Of a stretch of DNA of 6,740 bases, positions 1 to 5,559 are shown in pieces. The translations under genes and the position numbers were made by a program. The DNA is from Defluviitaleaceae bacterium (lineage in GTDB: Bacteria > Bacillota > Clostridia > Lachnospirales > UBA5962). The number at the start of each line of letters is the position of its first letter. The first letter of the stretch is position 1. The notes below the pieces were generated by a model. That model ran no database searches, was not told where the DNA came from, and saw nothing but the letters and a program-made list of their open reading frames with translations. The stretch is taken from positions 1-6,740 of the forward strand of contig WRFW01000139.1 of the NCBI GenBank assembly GCA_009787435.1. The letters are read 5' to 3'.

Positions 1-218
1 CCAACTGTTGGATTTGGCTGGGCACCATCAAAAACTACGCTATCTATTCCAATAGTTTTAATAGCATCGCCTATTTTTTTTGCAACTCCTATTTCATTAA
101 GGAATCTATCTGTAACTATTAAGGCTTTTTTGAACTTGTAATTTTTTATGTAGCCTAGAGCCTCATCAATTGTGCTTGTTCCTATTACGTTAATAGATGG
201 TATAAAAAAAGTTGCCAT
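1..218 (-). CDS. Iron-containing alcohol dehydrogenase, N-terminal fragment (runs off left edge)
   Basis: Seventy-two codons are visible, beginning MATFFIPSINVIG and ending at the window edge in a GAQPNPTV segment. The opening, the strand 'ALIVTD' near residues 32-37 and the PNPT turn near residue 70 are the N-terminal nucleotide-binding part of the group III (Fe-dependent) alcohol dehydrogenases. The wording resembles E. coli YiaY and clostridial butanol or ethanol dehydrogenases. Family members reduce aldehydes to alcohols (or the reverse) with NAD(P)H in the cytoplasm, typically to dispose of reducing power in fermentation. The GGGS cofactor motif and the metal-binding histidines lie beyond the window, so substrate and cofactor cannot be judged. 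The ATG at 218 follows a perfect AGGAGG (228-233) at 9 nt. It has its own promoter and a dyad operator candidate upstream. Family call is confident; the exact substrate is unknown. Confidence 0.88.
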   Translation of the reverse strand, partial: MATFFIPSINVIGTSTIDEALGYIKNYKFKKALIVTDRFLNEIGVAKKIGDAIKTIGIDSVVFDGAQPNPTV

Positions 219-260
219 AGCTATATTCCTCCTCAAAATTAGTATTTGTTACTATATGAT

Positions 261-275
261 AATTGTAACACAATT
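261..275. promoter_or_regulatory. Operator-like 15-bp dyad overlapping the -10 of the alcohol dehydrogenase promoter
   Basis: AATTGT-AAC-ACAATT is a perfect 6-bp inverted repeat with a 3-nt centre. It covers the -10 hexamer at 262-267. A second imperfect relation, TGTTAC (247-252) against GTAACA (265-270), shares the same right arm. A repressor site is the simplest reading. The half-site TTGT recalls Rex-type redox operators, but the spacing is not that of the usual TTGTTAA-N4-TTAACAA, so no regulator is named. Confidence 0.4.
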
Positions 276-290
276 TTAATATTATAGCAA
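262..290 (-). promoter_or_regulatory. Predicted sigma-A promoter of the alcohol dehydrogenase gene
   Basis: Read on the minus strand, TTGCTA (285-290) is followed after 17 nt by TACAAT (262-267), which is preceded by TGT, making an extended -10. The predicted start is about 30-40 nt upstream of the ATG, close to the AGGAGG. A second extended -10, TGC-TATAAT (281-286 plus flank), lies just upstream but lacks a recognisable -35, so it may be an alternative start. Assigned by eye from consensus matching. Confidence 0.6.
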
Positions 291-368
291 GGTTTTTTTC
301 TAAATACATAAAAATACCTGTTGACATCTAAATCCTTATGCTAAAAAGGTTAAATTTATTTAAAAACT

Positions 369-1157
369 TTAAAGGTTTGCAAGGCGAGCTAAATTAACTA
401 ATACCATTGCACTAGTAATTGGACCAACACCCCCGGGAACAGGGGTAATATATAGCGTTTTTTCATATATAGAATTATAATCACAATCACCGACTAATTT
501 ACCATTTAAATAATTTATGCCAACATCTACAACTACAGCCCCTGCGGACACCATATCTCCATTTAAAAAATTTGGCTTGCCAACTGCCGAAACTATAATA
601 TCGGCTGCCATAGTTAAGCTTTTTAAATTTTTTGTATATGAATGGGCAATTGTAACTGTTGCATTTTCATTAAGAAAAAGCTTAGCAAGCGGCTTACCGA
701 CTACTTCGCTTCTCCCTATAATTAAACAATTTTTAGATTTCAAATCTATATTGTGTCCTTTTAAAAGCTGAATTACTGCTGCAGCTGTGCACGGCGGGCT
801 ATCTAAATCTTTTGAGAAAAATGGCTCTTTTAAAGGTTCTATACTTGCTTTGGTATCAATATTTAAAGGTCTATGTAAAAATATAGCCTTAATAAAATCG
901 GTATTATCAAGCGTTTCGATTAAGAAATTAAAATCTTTTTGTGAAACATTTGCATTTAAGTTATAAATAGCATAATTTATTTTAAATTCATCAAAATTTT
1001 TCAAAAGCGAGCGTGTATAAGAAGAAGCTGAAAAATCATCACCGACGCTAACTATAGCGACAAAAACATTTTCAAATTTTCCTGCCAAACTATCTTTAAT
1101 TTTTCTAGCTATATACTTACCCTCTAAATTTGGGGAATTATCAATCCCTTTCTCCAT
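369..1157 (-). CDS. folD: FolD-like methylenetetrahydrofolate dehydrogenase/cyclohydrolase, non-canonical catalytic residues
   Basis: 262 residues. FolD oxidises methylene-THF to methenyl-THF with NAD(P)+ and hydrolyses it to 10-formyl-THF in the cytoplasm. The C-terminal Rossmann half is textbook: IIGRSEVVGKPLA (about 146-158), AVGKPNF, VVDVGIN and PVPGGVGPIT (239-248). The N-terminal catalytic half is divergent. The folate-stacking Tyr is present (Y47), but the usual YxxxK lysine is Leu51, with a Lys two residues later (K53). The usual VQLPLP glutamine is His95 in LHRPLN. The KDxD aspartate remains (D119), but about 16 residues normally between it and PCT are absent. I recall a similar YxRxxxK / RPLP variant clade in anaerobic Firmicutes. 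The start at 1157 is chosen because AAAGGAG (1168-1174) lies 10 nt upstream; the ATG at 1166 (265 aa) would be 1 nt from it. It is transcribed from its own promoter. Family membership is certain, but full bifunctional activity is not. Confidence 0.9.
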   Translation of the reverse strand: MEKGIDNSPNLEGKYIARKIKDSLAGKFENVFVAIVSVGDDFSASSYTRSLLKNFDEFKINYAIYNLNANVSQKDFNFLIETLDNTDFIKAIFLHRPLNIDTKASIEPLKEPFFSKDLDSPPCTAAAVIQLLKGHNIDLKSKNCLIIGRSEVVGKPLAKLFLNENATVTIAHSYTKNLKSLTMAADIIVSAVGKPNFLNGDMVSAGAVVVDVGINYLNGKLVGDCDYNSIYEKTLYITPVPGGVGPITSAMVLVNLARLANL

Positions 1158-1203
1158 GGAACACATTCTCCTTTAGTACGATTAATAAAAATTTTTATAA
1201 TAT

Positions 1204-1232
1204 ATTTTAACACATATCTTATGGCGTATCAA
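1204..1232 (-). promoter_or_regulatory. Predicted sigma-A promoter of folD
   Basis: On the minus strand TTGATA (1227-1232) and TAAAAT (1204-1209) are separated by exactly 17 nt, with TGT directly before the -10 (extended -10). It sits between the upstream gene's terminator and the folD ribosome-binding site, with about 38 nt between the -10 and the start codon's leader. This makes folD an independent transcription unit. Confidence 0.65.
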
Positions 1233-1277
1233 GGCATTATTACTCCTATTGATTATTGACAGGAAAGAGTATAAAAT

Positions 1278-1306
1278 AAAAAAGCCCCTTTATTAGGGGC
1301 TTTTTT
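1278..1306 (-). terminator. Intrinsic terminator after the small membrane-like gene
   Basis: A six-base AGCCCC-type GC core extended by A/T pairs forms a 12-bp stem (1278-1289 with 1295-1306) and a TTATT loop. It begins immediately after the stop codon at 1308-1310. On the minus strand the stem runs into TTTTTTATTTTAT, the classic rho-independent form. The plus-strand reading also ends in a T run, so it could act in both directions, but no plus-strand gene needs it. Confidence 0.9.
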
Positions 1307-1307
1307 A

Positions 1308-1502
1308 TTACTTACCGAAACATTTTAAGCCGCCGAAGCCTGTGTCGCTCAACACTAAATAAGCTAGAACAGCTATTAATATTAAGTTGTTATCTTCAAA
1401 GAAACCGCCGCCTAAAAAGCCACCGCTGTTTGAAAGAATTAAATAAGCAACTATTAATATAATAATAGTGTTGTTTCCGAGCCCAAAATCAAAGTTTAGC
1501 AT
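1308..1502 (-). CDS. Small hydrophobic protein with two copies of an NN-hydrophobic-AYL repeat
   Basis: 64 residues; I do not recognise a named family. The protein consists of two similar units with a 28-residue period: residues 10-29 and 38-57 each read NN, a run of about 12 aliphatic residues containing AYL, then LS[ND][ST]G. A Gly/Phe-rich linker (GGFLGGGFFED) joins them, and the tail is GFGGLKCFGK with a single Cys61. The two hydrophobic runs could be a membrane hairpin, though they are short. The Asn caps and glycine linkers recall small, often repetitive hydrophobic proteins that clostridia carry. The reading frame is extendable to a TTG at 1520, but GGAGGG (1511-1516) sits inside that extension and 8 nt before the ATG at 1502, so 1502 is the real start. 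It is closed by a strong terminator. Expression is very plausible; the role is unknown, and a membrane location is inferred only from composition. Confidence 0.75.
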   Translation of the reverse strand: MLNFDFGLGNNTIIILIVAYLILSNSGGFLGGGFFEDNNLILIAVLAYLVLSDTGFGGLKCFGK

Positions 1503-1537
1503 AACAAATGCCCTCCGCAAAAGTATTATTTAGCTTA

Positions 1538-1564
1538 TTGCAAACGTGCAAAAATATTTTGCAA
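1538..1564. promoter_or_regulatory. Palindromic TTTTGCA half-sites upstream of the small membrane-like gene
   Basis: TGCAAAAATATTTTGCA (1547-1563) has perfect 7-bp arms around a 3-nt centre. A further TTGCAAA half-site lies at 1538-1544, pairing as an inverted repeat with TTTTGCAA at 1557-1564. The site is 36-62 nt upstream of the start codon, where a promoter or operator would be expected. A weak -35/-10 pair overlaps it (TTGCAC, 17 nt, TAATAC, minus strand). Binding protein unknown. Confidence 0.35.
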
Positions 1565-1622
1565 GCTTACTTTACTATACTTTTAAATTATGCTAGGCAT
1601 TAATTAATTGAAATTTGTCCAC

Positions 1623-1646
1623 GTTTAGTTGTTTAAAATTGTTTAA
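1623..1646. repeat. Three short GTTTAR repeats downstream of serS
   Basis: GTTTAG (1623), GTTTAA (1631) and GTTTAA (1641) occur at 8- and 10-nt intervals; the last two sit in the exact direct repeat TTGTTTAA (1629-1636 and 1639-1646). In an AT-rich spacer this may be chance or a small protein-binding array on one helix face. Confidence 0.3.
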
Positions 1647-1695
1647 TGGGTGTAAGATAAAAGACCCAAAATAACTTAAACTATTTGCCGAAGTA

Positions 1696-2961
1696 TTAAC
1701 TTAGTTTATCAACACCCATATAGCTTTGCAATGCTTTAGGTATAATCACACTGCCATCTTCTTGTTGATAATTTTCTAAAATTGCTGCAAAAGTTCGCCC
1801 TATAGCTAAGCCGCTTCCGTTTAAAGTGTGGATAGTTTGTGCTTTGCCTTTAATTTCTTCTTTATAGCGTATATTTGCTCTTCTAGCTTGGAAGCCTTCA
1901 AAATTAGAACAAGAACTTATTTCAACATACTTATTATATGAAGGCATCCACACTTCTATATCATAAGTCATAGCTGAAGAAAAGCCCAAATCACCCGTAC
2001 ACAAACGCACTACCCTGTAAGGAAGCTCTAAAAGCTGCAATACACGCTCTGCATCGTTTAAAAGTTTTTCAAGCTCTGAATAAGAGTCTTCTGGCTTTGT
2101 GAATTTTACAAGCTCAACTTTAGAAAATTGGTGTTGGCGGATTATACCCCTTGTATCTCTGCCAGAACTTCCTGCTTCAGCTCTAAAACAGTTGCTAAGT
2201 GCTGTATAACTTATCGGTAAATTTTCAGAAAATAAAATTTCATTTTTATGGAGGTTAGTAACAGGCACTTCTGCAGTTGGTGATAAATAGTAATCTTTTT
2301 CACTAAGTTTAAATAAATCTTCTTCAAATTTAGGAAGCTGACCTGTTCCAAAAAGTGAATTTTCATTAACTATTACCGGGGGAATAATTTCTATATAACC
2401 ATTATCTATATGTGTATTAACCATAAAATTGCCTATGGCACGCTCTAATTTTGCACCTAATCCTTTAAAAAAAGTGAAACGAGAGCCAGTAACGCTTGCC
2501 CCTCTTTCAAAATCTAAAATATTAAGCTCTGTGCCTAAGTCCCAATGGGCTTTTGGCTCAAAATTAAAGCTTGGGATAGTGCCATATTTTTTAATTTCTA
2601 TATTTTGTTCGTCTGTGTCGCCAATAGGCACAAGTTCATTTGGAATATTTGGAATAGAGCTTAAAAGCGAGTTAATTTTCTCTTCTAAGCGAGTTAATTT
2701 TGGGTTTATATTTTCAATTTTTTCTTTTAATTCAGCCGATTTCTTCAAAACCGATTCTGCATTTTCGCCTTTAGATTTTAAAAAACCTATCTCTTTTGCT
2801 ACCTTATTTTGCTCTGCTTTTAATTCTTCAACTTGGCTTAAAAGGGCTAATCTCTCTTTATCAAAAGCAAGAAATGAATCTATAGAATAATCACTTCCCC
2901 TTTTTAACAAGTTTTTTTTCACACTTTCAAAATCTCTTCTTAATTCTTTCACATCTAACAT
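1696..2961 (-). CDS. serS: Seryl-tRNA synthetase
   Basis: 421 residues, the usual bacterial length. This class II synthetase activates serine with ATP and charges tRNA-Ser (and tRNA-Sec where present) in the cytoplasm. The N-terminal part starts MLDVKELRRDFE and forms the long antiparallel coiled-coil arm (about residues 28-102, rich in K/E heptads) that grips the tRNA long variable arm. The catalytic core carries TAEVP (229-233), motif 2 FRAEAG with the following SSGRDTRG (259-272), the QFSKVELV strand, and motif 3 NGSGLAIGRT...AILENYQ (381-399). All key motifs are intact. The ATG at 2961 has AGGTG (2969-2973) 7 nt upstream. It follows pheT by 97 nt in the same direction with no clear promoter of its own, so co-transcription with pheST is likely though not proven. 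Confidence 0.98.
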   Translation of the reverse strand: MLDVKELRRDFESVKKNLLKRGSDYSIDSFLAFDKERLALLSQVEELKAEQNKVAKEIGFLKSKGENAESVLKKSAELKEKIENINPKLTRLEEKINSLLSSIPNIPNELVPIGDTDEQNIEIKKYGTIPSFNFEPKAHWDLGTELNILDFERGASVTGSRFTFFKGLGAKLERAIGNFMVNTHIDNGYIEIIPPVIVNENSLFGTGQLPKFEEDLFKLSEKDYYLSPTAEVPVTNLHKNEILFSENLPISYTALSNCFRAEAGSSGRDTRGIIRQHQFSKVELVKFTKPEDSYSELEKLLNDAERVLQLLELPYRVVRLCTGDLGFSSAMTYDIEVWMPSYNKYVEISSCSNFEGFQARRANIRYKEEIKGKAQTIHTLNGSGLAIGRTFAAILENYQQEDGSVIIPKALQSYMGVDKLS

Positions 2962-3011
2962 TAATTGACACCTACCCTAGATTTTCACAATCTTTTATAA
3001 TAAATATTAAT

Positions 3012-3043
3012 TTTCGCATATGCTAGCTACGCATGAGACGAAA
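3012..3043. repeat. Interrupted inverted repeat between pheT and serS
   Basis: TTTCG (3012-3016) pairs with CGAAA (3039-3043). Inside them ATGC (3020-3023) pairs with GCAT (3031-3034) around a 7-nt loop containing TAGCTA. The structure starts 15 nt after the pheT stop. No T run follows it on the minus strand, so it does not look like an intrinsic terminator. A processing hairpin or a dispersed element are possible, as is chance. Confidence 0.35.
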
Positions 3044-3058
3044 CTAACCCTATCTATA

Positions 3059-5428
3059 CTAAGTTTTTATAATTGCTATTAATTCTTCTTCACATTTTTT
3101 TATAATGTTTTCCATTATCTCATTTACTTCAGAATCTTCCAAAGTTTTTTCTAATGAACGGAAAACTAAACTATAAGTTACACTTTTGTGAGTTTCTTTA
3201 ACATTTTCGCCAGTGTATACGCTCACAAAAGATACACTTTCAAGCAAAGACGTGCCATATTTTAATAAAGTTTTCTCTACAATATCAATGTATATATATC
3301 TTTTTATAATCATTGTTAAATCACGTTTGATACTTGGAAACTTCGGAAGCGGTTTGTAAGTTCTCTCTAAATCTGCATATTTTTCAAGCTCGTCAAAATT
3401 TAGGCAAGCTAAGTAAGCTCTTTCATTAATTTCATAATTTTCTAATATTTCTGGGTGCACCTCGCCTAGATAGCCTAGTTCTTTTTCGCCTATTAAAATT
3501 GACGCTCTTCTTCCATTGTGCAAAAATGGTATAGAATTTGGCATAAATTTAATAGAAGCTCTGCCAAAATTGGATATGCCAAGAGAGGCTAAAAGCTCTT
3601 CCACTATGCCTTTAATACTATAAAAATCTGAATTTCCGCCATATTTTCCTATAGTTAAAACTTTAGTTTCATTTATTTTAAATTCTGCCCCTGTGGTGTC
3701 TTTTAAATAAACTTTTGAAAATTCAAAAAAGTTAACGTTTAAATTTCTTCTGCTGTAATTTAAACGCATTGCGGAAAGCATCCCTGTTGCACTTTCAACT
3801 TTCATAACACTTTGCCCAGCTAATGGGTTCAATATAGTAATTGGCTCTGTATTAACACCTAGCTCTTTTGCGAGTTCTGGCGTTTCAAAAGAGCTAGTAA
3901 CTATTTCATAGAGACCTTGCGAGATACAAAAATCTTTTATAAACTTTTCAAGTTTTTGGCTTCTAGTTAACTTAGCAAGGGTTACTACTTTATCCATAGT
4001 AGGTTCTAATTTATCATAACCATAAATACGGATTACTTCTTCAGCTATATCTGCTTCGCCATGCATATCTTTTCTGAAAGTCGGTATTTTTGCAACACCC
4101 GCTTCAGTCTGAATTCCTAATAAATTCAAAATATTTTCTACCTCTGAATTAGAAATGTTTATGCCTAAAAGAGAGTTAATGTTTTCAGCTGAATATGGAA
4201 TTTCATGTGTGTAAATTTTATTTGGGTAGTTATCTACAAAAAGCTCATTAATATTACCGCTATTTTCAATATAGTTATTTAAAAGCTGCACTGCACGTTT
4301 TAAGCTTTTTTCGGAAGTGTTAGGGTCAAGACCCTTTTCATAATGAGTAGAAGCATCTGTGCGTATGTTTAATATTTTGCTTGAGTTTCTAATGTTTGGA
4401 CCATCAAAATTAGCAGATTCTAAAAGAATAGTTTTTGTTTCTTCTGTTACCCTCGTATCATAACCGCCCATTATTCCGGCTATTGCTATCGGAGCTTTTT
4501 CATCTGCTATTACCATAATTTCTTCTGTTAATGTATATTCATTACTATCTAGCAATTTTATAGTTTCACCATTTTTAGCTTGCCTTATAGTTATATTTCC
4601 AACTACTTTTTCAGCATCAAAAGCGTGCAATGGCTGCCCATATTCAAGCATAACTAAATTTGTAATATCTACAATATTATTAATAGGGCGGCTTCCAGAA
4701 GCTCTAAGTTTATTTTGAACTTCTTTAGAACTTATACAAACTTTAATATTTGGGACACGAAGAAGCATATATCGATTACAATTTGGCGTTTCTATATTTG
4801 CCATAGTAGTAGGCGGGTTAGTGCCATTTAACTTCGGCAATTCTGCTTCTTCAAATTTTTTGCCATAAGAAGCACTAGCTTCCCTTGCTATACCAATCAT
4901 ACTATAGCAATCTGGTCTGTTGCTAGTCAATTCAAGCTCTAATACTGTTTCACGCAAGCCTAAATGCTCTGCTGCATCTATTCCGAGCGGTGTTTCTTCT
5001 TTAAAGATATATATGCCGTCTTCTGGGGCTTCTGGAAACTCATCTTTAGTTTTGCCTAATTCTTCTATAGAGCATAGCATACCATTAGATTCTACACCAC
5101 GAAGCTTGCCTTTTTTTATTTTTGTGCCGTCTGAAAGGACTGAATTTGGAGTTGCAACAGGCACTATAGCATTTTCATAAACATTAGTTGCCCCAGTAAC
5201 TATTTGAAGCGTTTCAGTTCCCATGTTTACTTGGCAAATTACTAGCTTATCTGCATCTGGGTGTTTTTCAATTTTAGTTATTTGGCCTGTTAAAATTCCC
5301 TTTATATTTTGCCCATTATAGTGAATTTTTTCAACTTTTGTGCCACTCATCGTTAATTTATTTTCTAATTCTTTCGGGTCTAATTTAAGATTAGTTAGCT
5401 GCTCTAGCCATTTTAAAGATACATTCAT
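3059..5428 (-). CDS. pheT: Phenylalanyl-tRNA synthetase beta subunit
   Basis: 789 residues, the full bacterial length. With PheS it forms the alpha2-beta2 enzyme that charges tRNA-Phe; the beta subunit binds tRNA and edits mischarged Tyr-tRNA. Visible domains in order: N-terminal MNVSLKWLEQL, an OB-fold tRNA-binding domain (about 40-150, with HPDADKL at 56-62), a TSNRPDC segment (168-174), the B3/B4 editing domain (about 210-385, including RPINNIVDITNLVMLEYGQPLHAFD), B5 (about 405-475, with EVIRIYGYDKL), the catalytic-like core (about 480-680, with GYLGEVHPE), and the C-terminal ferredoxin-fold anticodon-binding domain (about 695-788, FPSIKRDL to the end). The normally conserved MRTSLLPGLL-like stretch after NPL reads MKVESATGML (542-551), in frame and without sign of a frameshift. 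AGGAG (5438-5442) lies 9 nt before the ATG, just downstream of a hairpin. The stop is TAG. Confidence 0.98.
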   Translation of the reverse strand: MNVSLKWLEQLTNLKLDPKELENKLTMSGTKVEKIHYNGQNIKGILTGQITKIEKHPDADKLVICQVNMGTETLQIVTGATNVYENAIVPVATPNSVLSDGTKIKKGKLRGVESNGMLCSIEELGKTKDEFPEAPEDGIYIFKEETPLGIDAAEHLGLRETVLELELTSNRPDCYSMIGIAREASASYGKKFEEAELPKLNGTNPPTTMANIETPNCNRYMLLRVPNIKVCISSKEVQNKLRASGSRPINNIVDITNLVMLEYGQPLHAFDAEKVVGNITIRQAKNGETIKLLDSNEYTLTEEIMVIADEKAPIAIAGIMGGYDTRVTEETKTILLESANFDGPNIRNSSKILNIRTDASTHYEKGLDPNTSEKSLKRAVQLLNNYIENSGNINELFVDNYPNKIYTHEIPYSAENINSLLGINISNSEVENILNLLGIQTEAGVAKIPTFRKDMHGEADIAEEVIRIYGYDKLEPTMDKVVTLAKLTRSQKLEKFIKDFCISQGLYEIVTSSFETPELAKELGVNTEPITILNPLAGQSVMKVESATGMLSAMRLNYSRRNLNVNFFEFSKVYLKDTTGAEFKINETKVLTIGKYGGNSDFYSIKGIVEELLASLGISNFGRASIKFMPNSIPFLHNGRRASILIGEKELGYLGEVHPEILENYEINERAYLACLNFDELEKYADLERTYKPLPKFPSIKRDLTMIIKRYIYIDIVEKTLLKYGTSLLESVSFVSVYTGENVKETHKSVTYSLVFRSLEKTLEDSEVNEIMENIIKKCEEELIAIIKT

Positions 5429-5447
5429 ATGTTTGCTCTCCTATTTT

Positions 5448-5460
5448 CCACCTGCGGTGG
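5448..5460. repeat. GC-rich palindrome CCACC-TGC-GGTGG, copy 1
   Basis: A perfect 5-bp stem with a 3-nt loop. It shares a longer 19-bp match (TATTTT plus the palindrome) with copy 2 at 5535-5547. In the pheT transcript it lies 5 nt upstream of the AGGAG, so the hairpin could influence ribosome access. Confidence 0.8.
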
Positions 5461-5468
5461 TGCTTATT

Positions 5469-5507
5469 TGCGGAAAACTAGTTCATGAAAATATATATTA
5501 CTCCGCA
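5469..5507. repeat. Inverted repeat TGCGGA/TCCGCA inside the pheS-pheT spacer
   Basis: TGCGGA (5469-5474) and TCCGCA (5502-5507) are exact inverted 6-mers separated by 27 AT-rich bases. Next to it TGGG (5511-5514) pairs with CCCA (5525-5528). Together with palindrome copies 1 and 2 on either side the spacer can be drawn as four successive stem-loops, which suggests either a structured leader or one small inserted element spanning roughly 5441-5550. Confidence 0.55.
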
Positions 5508-5534
5508 TTTTGGGTTTTATGATGCCCATATTTT

Positions 5535-5547
5535 CCACCTGCGGTGG
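5535..5547. repeat. GC-rich palindrome CCACC-TGC-GGTGG, copy 2
   Basis: Identical to copy 1 and in the same orientation by loop and left flank (TATTTT). It starts 12 nt after the pheS stop codon on the transcript. No T run follows, so it is not a convincing terminator. Confidence 0.8.
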
Positions 5548-5559
5548 AGATTATCACAA

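Noticed and set aside
300..368. Terminator after folD
   Set aside because: Only weak stems (for example CCTT/AAGG with an 8-nt loop) are present and no T run follows on the minus strand.
1158..1166. Upstream ATG for folD giving 265 residues
   Set aside because: It is only 1 nt from the AAAGGAG sequence, too close for initiation; the ATG at 1157 has workable spacing.
1503..1520. TTG start extending the small membrane-like protein to 70 residues
   Set aside because: The extension consists of the GGAGGG ribosome-binding site itself; the ATG at 1502 is correctly spaced.
2429..2890. 153-codon open frame on the plus strand
   Set aside because: It lies wholly antisense to serS, whose motifs are unambiguous, and its translation resembles no family. 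The other plus-strand frames at 517-771, 4920-5180 and 6185-6469 are likewise shadows of folD, pheT and pheS.
2974..3010. Separate promoter for serS
   Set aside because: A TATAAA-like -10 exists, but no -35 resembling TTGACA is found at 16-18 nt, and such hexamers are common in AT-rich spacers.
5340..5522. 60-codon plus-strand frame over the pheT start and spacer
   Set aside because: It overlaps the pheT N-terminus and reads through the palindromic spacer; no ribosome-binding site or family resemblance.
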